From contig NC_061129.1 in the NCBI RefSeq assembly GCF_905220365.1, positions 15,438,803-15,502,802 on the forward strand: a stretch of 64,000 bases of DNA, read 5' to 3'. Origin of the DNA: Vanessa cardui. Taxonomy: Eukaryota; Arthropoda; Insecta; Lepidoptera; Nymphalidae. The translations under genes were made by a program, and so were the position numbers. This document shows, one piece after another, positions 13,401 through 25,400 of this stretch. The notes below the pieces were generated by a model. That model searched no databases and was not told the DNA's origin. It saw nothing but the letters and a program-made list of their open reading frames with translations. Numbering within the stretch: the first letter of the stretch is position 1; every line of letters starts with the position of its first letter.

Positions 13401-16400
13401 AGCGCTAATCATCGCACAGAGATAAGGCGCGTAATGAACAAGTGAGCATTTCCCGCGTAAGACACGCGTGCCGTCAATTTGTATGTTCGGTCGATAACGA
13501 AGCTGGGGACGCGCGGCGGATAAGGATCGACGACTCCTGCGTACGCCTCATAGCGAGCTTTACATTGTATATTGATGTACTTGAACTGCCTCAATGCTCA
13601 GTGTAGATACAGTTCCCAAGAGAGATCTATAAAATGCTATTGTTAAAGAAATCTAATCCAGAGTTAGGACAGTTTTATAATCCCGCACCTGGGAACACAT
13701 GTAGCGTTATTGGTTCTGCACCTTATCTCTCTAATCCCGTCTAAATGCTGTCCAATCAGATCGTGCAAGTATTTGATTTTTGATACACACTGTAGCACCT
13801 TCTGCGTTATTGTTACTTGGGATTGATGTTAAATCAAGTTAACTTTGTCCATAATATCTTTTAACTAGACCTTTTATTTTAAATCTAACCGAGTAAATCC
13901 GCACGCTGTGTTTGGTTACCTACTTGCTATTATTTCGTAACTGTCAGAAAGTATATTTTTTTCTATAGTACCTTTTTTAGGTTATTTAATTCTCGCATAT
14001 TGGTACTCAATTATAATTTTTTTTTTTTAAGTCAAAATTAAACATGTACCTATTGTTAACCAATCTGCGTATTTTTAATATATTCGTGTCTTAATCAGAC
14101 CTATGTCTTTAAAACTATATTATTAAATTTTTCAATTTCAATAATACACATGACAGCATATTAAAAGGGCAGTAGAAATCCTTGAACGAGTTAGTTTCAA
14201 ACAAACAGATTTCCAATCATTTGCTTATATTAAACATTTTTACAACGGCATGTTTATTTTTTATCATTAGTAAGAATAATGTAATTATTCCATGTGTCTT
14301 TAATACGGAAAGCAGTATTTTTTAATGTTAAAATAATAATTGATATAGAGCATATTTTAAAATGAAATATTTAACACGTTTTATTCCTTTGTACATTCCA
14401 TCATTCCGATCATTACTCGCAACCATTACTTTCCATTTTTAAAAGTCATTAAAATAATTTTTGTGAAGCAATTTCGTTTCTCACTGAATGCGAACATTGG
14501 CTGAATATATTAATTTGAACTTATTACACGGCGATCCGGCGGGCGGCGATCCGGCCGAGATGCGGCGCGGCTGTCGGTAATACGTGGTTATGACATGTAA
14601 AAATTGTTCGCATTGTATGAGCAGAAATGGGGATCGTATTTATTATATCGCCTGTAATGTGTGTATTGATTTTCTACTTGCGTGGCACGTTGACACACGG
14701 GACACGTACGGCTCCACATCAGCTCATGATGGATGAAGGAAACGCAAGTGCTGGCACTTGTGTACCAGTGGAAGTGCGATCTACTGCTGCATATAACCTT
14801 TTGTTCTCATGTGTACATTGTATATTGACTTACTTGGTGGTACACTACAGATATTTACCATCCAGTAACCGCATAAGCCGCTGCTGAACAGAAAGACTTT
14901 CTATTGTTGTGTTAAAGGGACGTAATATCTTAGTTTCCAATGCTAGCGGGACATTGGAGATGTATGGATAATATTTCTTACAGTTAGGCGATGGCGATCA
15001 CTTACCATCACATGGCAAATAACCCCGTCCGCCTGGCTGTGTCATAAAATATATTTAATGAATGTCAAAATTTGCTCCTCGTGATTTGACATATTATGCT
15101 ATTTTTTAATATTTTAACTAATCCAATTGAGTTGTAATTGATGTTTTACTTTTAAACCAATTTTTTTCTTTATTTTAGATCTAATAGAATTTTTCCGACA
15201 CGCAAATGAAAATAGCATTTTATATGTTTGTTTGTTTCGTATTATTACAATGAACGGTGGACAAATGTCAAGGACTATGATATATTTAATTGAAATACAA
15301 AACAAAGCAGTTCACCGACCGGTCAAGGCCATGTTCGGAACGAGCAAAGAATTAAGGTTTAGGTAACACCGAGGTGTGGCCATCAATGTTCTCAAAAGAT
15401 ATATTGCCGTCTGAGTACCGAGCGTCGAGTGAGAGAGCTATGAAATTTGCATAGCCGAAGGGCGGACGCACCTGCCCCGTACTCATTAATTATTGAAGTA
15501 ACAAGCCTCCTCTCAGCCGACGCCGGCCGATATTCACACGAATGTTACCAAGATCGCTGCGATAAATGGACTTCGCTTAATGATACCCGCATTCGGACGA
15601 ACACGATATCTGGAACATCTGGGAGATGGAGTTACCGGTGTCGGCACCACAATTATTATAATCATATCAAAGAGACGGCCTGAATACTTATTTTATCCGA
15701 AAAACAAAATATTTTTCTTACTTTGATATTTACAAAACGCAATTTGTTTCAAATTTTATTTTATTAATAAATATTTTATTGTTATTAGTATATTCTCTTT
15801 TAACTACAGGAAAACAATTCCACTCTAAGCTGAAGATGAACCGTTTTCCTTTTTAATTTCGTTCGACACAAAATAGCGTAATGAACACATGACTTATTTC
15901 CATTAACTTTCATTACAGTTGTAAAACTACGCAATAACTGGAGACGACACAAACAAACGTATTTCATAATTAAATTATAAAATAAAATGATGTAACTCGC
16001 TTATATTTGTACAGTATGAACATTACTTACGCCTTTATAAGCACGTAGCAATTAAAATTGACTCAATTGTAAAAATATTTATTCCGCAAAAAGATAAATG
16101 CGTTACCGATAGATTGCGGTTTAATATTCGTAAGGCGTGTCGCGAGCGCGCGCGGGCGACCGCGACACGACGCGGACACGGGCGACCTCGCTCACGGCCC
16201 GGCGCACTCGACTGCAATACCCCTTAATCCATGCACGATTGCGGTCTTAATGTGCTCGCCCGACTTAAATTACATGTTATACTAAAGAATTCCTGTTCAT
16301 GTAAAATATTTTCCATAAAAATACTTTCTAGCCGATTATGTTTATATGTAAATTGATGACAATACATAATTGGACGTATTTTTATACCACATATCATTTT

Positions 16401-19400
16401 AGAAACTATTAAAAAGTAATATTTTCTAGTATATAACTAACTATGATTTGAATTTTTTGCAAAGTTTGATTAAGTTAGAAAAACCGTCAATTTAAGATAA
16501 CGAGAACGAATGCGAATTCAGGTATTGGCGTGTTATTTATCTCCCGTTGGATAAAAAAAATTTATAATTTTGATATAATTAATAATAATTAAAACATTTT
16601 TCTTATTAAATGGTTTTGCTATAACTTATTCATTTACACGAGTGCTAATGAGTTTTAGCACACATATCCCGCGAGCGTCCGCACTAATCCGCACCGCGCC
16701 AGCGCACAGCATCGCCTTCGCGGCGTGTCGCCCGCCGCCCGCACTCGCACTCAGATTAGTTCCACATTCGTCACATAGCACTTTCGGCGGTAATTGAAAT
16801 ACCGCACACAACCGGATACCGGCCACCGCGCTGCCGGTATTACACGAGTCCGCCCTTAATAGGTTTAAATTGTGAAATTCATGACCCTTGTTGATGTCAA
16901 CTTTGTTGTCTAAATATTTTAAAAGCCATTTGTTCGAGAGAGAGTTTAAAAGCCCGCATCGTTCTATAACATGTTAAACATCACAATATGACGGTCCTAT
17001 TTTTTATTTTATAAATTGTAGTATACTCGGCTCAAAGCTTTTAGTTATTTTTAAATATTTCACTTTTTTATACAACATAAATTCTTACTCGTAAGGACTC
17101 ATTATATTTCTATTCTAGCAAATATAATGGATTTTTTAACATTTTCATAGCATTTAATCCTTTCGATTGCCTGAATATTACGTCCGAATTCATTTCTCTT
17201 ACATACACTGCTAACCATATAAAACCAAAATAAATAAAGCAAATGAATGCACGTAACTTCAGAATATATTTTAAAAATGTATTTTTGAACATAAAAAGCG
17301 ATCACTGATCGCGGGCTTATATAACGGGCAACCGAGATCTAGAGTCACTACTATTTCGAGATAAAGCTACGGACACTCTGTACAAATTATGAGAATTCTC
17401 TGTGGGTTGTTTCTGTTCCGTTATAAACGATACCCAAGCAACATTTCAAAACGAAACACAGAGATAAACGGCATTCCACCAAAACAACCGTTCGAGGAGT
17501 TTCGGGCGCGATATCTCATCGACACTCGCTCCGGCCATTATGGCGACCTAATTACGAGGGGCTAATTAAAATTAATGCAGTCGAAGAATGCTGTCGGAAT
17601 TCAACAACGAAGTTGGTGGCGCGGAGTTGGGTCGAGTTTCAGGATTCTGCGTTTTATGATTTCGCTATTTGTTTTAAGATTCGACGCCATCTGCACGGCC
17701 GTGTCCGCGCGCCGCCTCTGGACGTCTCGTTATTAATCTGTTGTACTCAGTTACGACTTTGGACTTCGCTGCGGAGCAAAAGTTTATAACTGTTCAACGT
17801 GTTCTATGAATCTTTTAAATTTTAACTTCCTATGAAATTGAATAACGAGATATTTATCGTAATAATACCGGGAACAATATCTCGTTTGAAAGGTACGTTC
17901 TGCGTGGACAACCTATTTACTGAGAAAGAATTTAACTAACTTCAGGCAGACATTTATCCTCTGCTTGGCCAACTCTATCAAACAATCGGGTTACTCAAAT
18001 GAGGGTTAATAAAAATAGAAACACATGTGGCATTTCATCTGAAATATGGAGGTCTCCTCGCGATACTGAACAAACGCTTACTATTTGTGCATAACATAAA
18101 CCACAAAAGTGAAACTCATTTATTATTCGTCTTTTATAAATACGTACAGTCGACTGTAATACGATTACGTTACAACGAGGTGAAGAATGAAGTCCTCGCC
18201 AGTTACAGGATGTGGAATCTCACGTCTAGCGTTAGTTATGCAAATGCTGATCAAATTTATTACGTGTTGGATGGAAAGCTTCTCTAGTAACGTTCGTCCT
18301 TATTCGTTATATTTTACAAGTAAACTGCTACAAATACAATTTGGATAGCGTATTCTGGTCTATGTTGTATCAAATCGTTTGAAATATTAGTGTTTTTAAG
18401 TTATATTTTACCTGGATAAATCTATACATATAATAAAATTGGAGTGTCGGAGAGTTGAAAATGCTATTTGTAAATAGCCATTTTGTCTTCCTATATATGT
18501 ACATATGTATACACCGTACATATAGCAAAATAACAGTAATTATATTTTTTGTCTGCCCGTCAGTTTGTTCCGGCTAATGTCTGGAACGGTTTGACCGATT
18601 TTGACGCGACTTTCACTGGCAGATAACTGATATAATAAGAAGTAACTTAGGCTACAATAATATGCATAACACATTTTTGTTAAATTCAAACGCGTACAAT
18701 TTCGCGGCCACAGCTAGTATACAATATTAGTAAAATTTCTTTCGATGTAACCTACAGCAATTAACTGGTTTTTGTTTGAATTTTAGCGTCAGAAAGTGCA
18801 ATCGGCGCGGGTGCAGCGGGTGCGGCTGGAGCAACGATAGCCGGCGCGGGGGCTGCGCTGGCGCTGGCGGGCGCGGCGTGGCGGGCGGCGAGGCGGAGAC
18901 GCAAACCGCGCAAGCCGCCCGCTCCGCAAACCGAGAAGACCGCCGATCACGATGACGCTGAACCTGATCTCATACCTAATAATTACTGTAAGTTACTTTT
19001 TTATTTCATAAAGGTTGTCGATATTAAAAACATGTAAAAAATATAAATCATATCTTACATTACCAGTGCCCCATTAATCTTAGTAACTAAATTATTGTAT
19101 TCCTTAAACTGTTACACAACTGTAGTGAGTACTAAACAGAGTAACTACTGAGATTCTTGCCGGTTCTTCTGCCCCAGCGCAGCATTGTATTTGCAGAAAA
19201 AATCGGTTCGCGAGTTTAACGAATGTTAAATAAAAATTAATTAAGTGGACGCTATTTGTATAAATAATTAATGCATTAACGTACTATTTATCTACATAAA
19301 TATATTACGTAAAAAAGCTGATTTATACGCACAACTTCGCAAAAGCGTGTGAAAAATTTCGAAAAGTGTAATTATATTTCCATACCAGCAATATCATTAA

Positions 19401-22400
19401 TGATTTTCTTAATGACATTGCTGGTATGGAAATATAAACTCTCTTTGAGAGGGCTCTGCTCAAGGCTTTGACGCACCTTGCGTGCGTGCACCCTATGGTA
19501 GCTACACAACTCCTTTAAATTTACACTACTGAAAATTAAAGATAAAACTTACAAAAATAGAGCAATTCAGGTTTACATACTTGAAATATTGAAAAATATT
19601 AATTTATTGATATTAAATGATTATTGAAACTAAATATAATCTTAATAAAATAAATTCTGCAATGCGTTACGTTACAAGACAGATTGTAATCAAGCTACTT
19701 TTATAAAAACGAAGATAAAATCTAGAGCAATAGGTATTACGTAACCCCGAGGTGCGGCGGCTGCGACCTCGCCCGCCGACTCTGCTGTCATTTATTATAA
19801 AAACTACCCGAGGTAAGAACCTTCTGGAAAATCGTAAAACGAAGCTACCTTATAAAGATTTAGTCAAAGAAAATAGAAAAGTATGTAAATGTATTAAAAT
19901 TGTGAACAGAAAACTACGCGCATCTAGTGATACAAGTTCAGAGGCGTATTACAACATTTGCGACCGTAGTCGTTACCAGTATTTAGAGGGCTAATATCTA
20001 AACACATGTTCGTCTCTTTCTCACTCATATGGTATTCGAAATAAGACACAATATTACTTAACTCATCGCTTATTGTTTTTGCATTGAATAACCATGATTA
20101 TATTAAATACTGACGCTCGGAAAAAGAATGGGTAAGTCTAATAAACTTTCCCGTTTCTTTCTTTCATCTCAAGCAGCGCAGTAGTATATTTCAAGTAGAG
20201 AGGCGCGATTTGGTGGTTAAACATATCTTTATTAATATTTTATTTTCTTATCCAAATTCAAGCACTACCGTTGGTAACACTACCATCAGAAAAAAAATCC
20301 GTTAGTCTTCGCATCCGGTCTCCTCTCTCTTCGTTTGCTGTCAGGTTTAAACTTATTAATTTGGAAAACATTGGTGCGCGTTTGTGTTATTTCGATGATC
20401 AGAACAAATCAATGGGATGATACTTTTTTAAATAATTTTAACTACAAACAATCAAATAAGTATTGAGTATACTTCTCAAGAATCTTCGACTGGTGACTTC
20501 GAAAACCATTAGAATCTAAAAAGTATCTGCAATATTCCATATGGAAATGTTCTGATATCCGGGTAGCGTAATGTTATGCACGCGTGCTCTTTAACACCTC
20601 ACATTACCGCCTCTACCGACCACGAGTTAGAGGTTATAATTGCCTGTATCGCAGTGCAGGATAGCACACCCGCGGTGACAATACGGCCGAGTTCCATGCA
20701 TGCGTAATGTTGCTCTAATGCCGGCGGCTTGTATTCTAACAGCGCCTCAATTATTCAGCGGTCCCGCCGCCGAGCTCCTAATAAGTACGCTTTATTACTT
20801 CGCCCACTAGTCAAATGCAAGCGCATTTTGCCAACGAAACTAACAAAACGGAGCTTAAATTTAGTGTCGGGTTTCGTGTCTCGATCGCTTTTAATTTCGC
20901 GGCGGGAAGCCTAATATAATGCAAACGGTTTATGCGGAAGCGAATTATTGCGACCTATAGTTTATAATAATGAAACAGTTCCAGCTCCAGCCGCCTCTGC
21001 CGTGCCTCAAACGGATAAACATTCGCTCGAGTAAGCCCGTTCGTCTGCTAACTCCGCACCTACATTTTGAATCGCGATTATCTTTTAAGCCTCACACGAA
21101 ATCAACTTCTAACCCACGACTTATCCATAATAAGTTCACTTAATGCAAATAACTTTACGTCTAAATCGTGGATGTTGGCGTGCAGAATAATACATGAAGG
21201 AAATCGTATTAAAGGATACGATATGAACATCGTTACTTAAACCTTTTTGAATAATAAAAGCCCCGGAGGACATCAAACAAGTATCCGGGCCGGCATTGCT
21301 TTTTAATCAGATTTTGAATCCCATACATTTAGCATGGAGTAACGTTCGGTCCACTTTTGTCCATTACTCTTTCAGCGCCGCAGCAGGGCTGCGTGCCGTT
21401 TTGAGCATCCACTCAATTAAGTGATTCACATTCTAGTTTATTTATTAAATATTCATTATATAAATAAGAAAATAAGTAACAAATTGAACTGAATCTTTTT
21501 TTTTATGTGATAAGTTGGCGGACGCGCATATAGGCCACCTGATGGTAAGTGGTCACCATCACCCATAGACAACGATGCTGTAAGAAATATTAACTATTCC
21601 ATACATCGTCAATGTGCCACCAACCTTGGGAACTAAGATGTTATGTCCCTTGTGCCTGTAGTTACCCTGGCTCACTCACAACTGATGAGTGGGTGGTACC
21701 TACCCCGACGGGCTTGCACAAAGCCATACCACCATGTACACAATATTTACAATTTTCAATACAATTTGTTTTTCTGACCAGCAATCATACCCTCTCCAGG
21801 AGAAGTATTAAAGTATTTGTAATTTAACAAGGTTTTCCATAAATCGGCCCCGATGCGGTTTAGCAAAGATTAAAGTCTACTAGCTATTAAGCTACCTCGC
21901 CTTATTAGGACACAGTGTAGTAGACACAAACATTGTTTGAAATGTGAATAATGAATATAGGAAAGTTGTTTATTATCAATCGATGTGTGAAAACCCTAAC
22001 CGTAAGCAAACCGAGCACGCTTCGAACAGTATCATCGGTTGTTTGTGCGAGCGCCGCGTGACGCGGGACGGGCGCCGCGTCGGCCTCCCCGGGCCTCTCC
22101 GCGCTCAAATATTCATCGCAATACGGATGTGAAAAATGCGGCGCCGTGTAGCCTTCGATCCTTGTGAACACTAACATACGAGTGGAAGATGAGGTTCGTC
22201 CATTCGTCGGTGTAATTGGTGCTTTATGTGGGTATGATGGCTTTGGGTTACATTTTTAGCACCACATACGTTACTTAGAAACGTTACGAGGTTTACGGAT
22301 GAAAAATAAGTCAGATAACTTATTTCGAAAGTAAACAACATGAACTAATATATTTTCTGGCTTATCTTGGTAGTGTCAAATAAATTTCAAAGAAAAATAG

Positions 22401-25400
22401 TAAATGAAAATACTAATTGAGAGTTAAATATACAAAAATATGAAACAAACCACCCACGCAACGGTCGCGGAGCCGCCACAAAGCAGCTTAGCTCCAGTAT
22501 TGAAACGTTGCTCATGCGGGAACCCACTGAAAGGCGTCGAGCCTTTTATACCACAAATAATATAAGCGAGAAAATATTATTCAAGTGATGTGCTCTATTT
22601 AAACCTTTAATAAATACGCGTTCAATTCTACCTCCGACACTCGACTAATTATACTCATTCGTATTTTTTCAGCCTTCGAGTGATTTTACTCTTGGATTCG
22701 ATTAGATAATGAAAATCAAATATGCTTTAAAAAAACATAAAAGAAATACTTTTTTTTAGAAATAACAAATCTGTTCGTTCACGGTTTAAGACTAATCAAT
22801 AAATAATTGAGTTTTTCGCAAATTAAATTAGGTATTGTTATCGATTACTTTCAATGAAATGTATTTTGGCTTAAAATAATTTTAATAAATAGTAGCTCAA
22901 TACTTTTTGTCGTATGTGTATTGTATAAAACATTTTACAACTTAAAGTTTATATGGATTTTTCCTATTTAGAAAATCTAAATAGGAAAAATATTTGTATG
23001 ATTTTTTCTAAACTCATCCAAATATTTTTCCGCCCATTCTGGGGCATGCATTCTTGCACATTCTTGGGCGTACGCACACGATGATTGGTTTGTTTTAATT
23101 GAACGCGTTTACAAAATAATTTGGTTAATGTTTAGGTAATTGTCGTACATAATTTCCAGTGCAAGTTTCTCATATTGTATATTGTGTAACTCTATGAAAA
23201 GCGCGCCTCAAACATCCAGATTAAAAAGAGCTCAAATATATTTCTAAAATATTCCGTCAATCATATTACAAATGAATAATTTTCCTCCTACGATCATAGC
23301 AATGAGCTCATTCAAAACCTATGTCGTCACATATAATGTACCCAACTCTAAATCTGTACGAAATCTCATCTATCTTGACCGCGTCGTGTTCAAGTTAATT
23401 TGTGCCAGAGCCGACTCTCAGCCCCGTCACCCGCCACCCGTGACCGTCGGCCGGACGTGCCGAGTTTATTCACAAGTGAAGCCTCTCACCTAACCAGCCA
23501 CCTTCTAAATTTAATCTTGAACCGAAATAGAACAATGTGTCATTCTACTTTTTAAATCAAATAATACGAGTACCATGTAGTCTTCGATGGTGGTACCTTC
23601 CGAAATCACGTTCTGATTACAGAATACTTAGCGATGGGAAGACTAATATTTCCATTTACAAATTACAGTTCGATTTCTTACGAACTGAGCTCTCGGAACC
23701 CTTATAAGAGCTTAATCTAGATAGTAGCGAGTAACTCGGGATAATAACGTTTCCCCTGTATAAGTTTCACTCCTCGGGGGGTTGTTAACGAGTTGAAAGT
23801 TATCGAAATTCTAAAGAACTTTCTGCTTATTGCCGCTATTACTTTCTTTCGTTGATTTTGTAATCTAACAACTCAGCAATTCAAATGAATCTTCGATTTA
23901 CTATTTTCGTTATAAGTACTTCGTAACTTCCCGTATGGCCTTCTTTTAAGTAGAATAGACTTGGATCCTCGTTGCCTCGACGCGGATTAATGGAAAGATT
24001 AGGGCGAGAGACAAAATGACCTCCAAAACATACACGTTTCCTCAAGATGATTTCCTTATTCACCGACCTATATAATACAAATACAAATTGGGCACTAGAA
24101 AATGTAGTTATTCACGTGGACAGCCAGACTTGTGCCATCTAGGTTCTAACGCTAACAAGTTAGATATATCATTCCAAATAAATGTTTAACGGCTCTTTTT
24201 ATTGCCTCCACTGGTTACATTAGATCTAATTACTTAAGTAAAATGATAATCTTCTTTTAAATAAAGGTAATTTATGAAGAATGAGTTAACAGAAGCATTT
24301 ACCAATTCGAGGAAATGATCGCGATCCATTTACTTTTTATTTAACAATTGGACTTAACGTCTTAGTTCCCAAAGTTAAAGGTATGAAAAATCGAATACCA
24401 ACCACGACGCAGTTCTCTAACCTTATGTGATAACCAATTCAAAAAAGAATTTTAAAATAGTAGATTACTATTATGACTTATTAATTATCAGTTATATGAA
24501 ATACAAACGTTTTGTGCTTAACTTTCGTGCACCACACGCTCTGTTTAACTATGCTCGGCAAATGTATTGCATTCACAATATAATTATATTATATCATGAA
24601 AACTAAACACAAATATTTCCCTAATTGCGACACGCAATAAAACTTCACTAATATTAGCAAGTCTCTCTGGGTGGTATTCACTGGCCCACATAAATATGCA
24701 GAGCGATTTTCCCGTTAAAGTGGAAAAGTTAAATTGATACGCGCCGCATCGCGCCGCGCCGCGCCGCGCGTCTCCGCGACAACTCGGCCGCGCATTGTGC
24801 GAGCGCGCTCATTGTACTTTGTGTTAGTGGGGAAAAGTTATTTATTATTTAGGACAAAGCTAGTTATTGAATTTTTAGTTTTTAGTTACTGCTAGTCACT
24901 GAATACGAATTGATAAATGTACATTTTTTCGAAAATATACAAATTTTGCGAATTATCGAAATTGAATAATACAAATGAAAGAACTAAATGCCATGCGCTT
25001 TTATGTAAATACAAAGTTGCAAGTTTAAATAAAAGTAAACTCAGATTAGGGTTTTTGCTTTCTATTTACAAAATACAAAGTAGAACCATCAGCCAAGCTG
25101 GCGGACTTCGCAGTTTTTAGTAGTCCGTTCGTTTAGGAAGATGGCTAAGAACGATTTGTTTAGCTTCAGCGGGATGTTTACTGGCTAGATTAGTGCCACG
25201 ACTGGACTTACATCTAACCACCTAACGAGCCACTCCTTCTTGTTTAACTAAACAAAATAAATTAAACTTTACTAATTTCCCAATAAAAGTACTAAAGACA
25301 AGTTTTTAGGTATCTACTTCATTTACGAGTATGTATATTAGTTGGAAAATAATATTAAAAAGTAAAATAAAATGAAAGTATCACGATTACTTTAAAAACC

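Larger units (their letters stand above)
1472..18786 (+). other. Intron, about 17.3 kb, with GC-rich islands and repeats
   Basis: No coding exon found between the two splice sites. It contains a degenerate SINE near 1690-1850, a LINE 3' end at 4960-5060, GC-rich islands (for example 8840-8940, 9410-9470, 16130-16215, 16660-16850), a CRE palindrome at 9528, a Lepidoptera repeat copy at 14830-15056 and a Helitron at its 3' end. The moderately GC-rich stretches at 2960-3260 and 12050-12480 stand out from the AT-rich background and could be conserved noncoding elements. Confidence 0.55.

Noticed and set aside
14627..14887. 86-codon plus-strand open frame with hydrophobic start
   Set aside because: Its 3' part runs into a common Lepidoptera repeat and no homologous protein is recognised.
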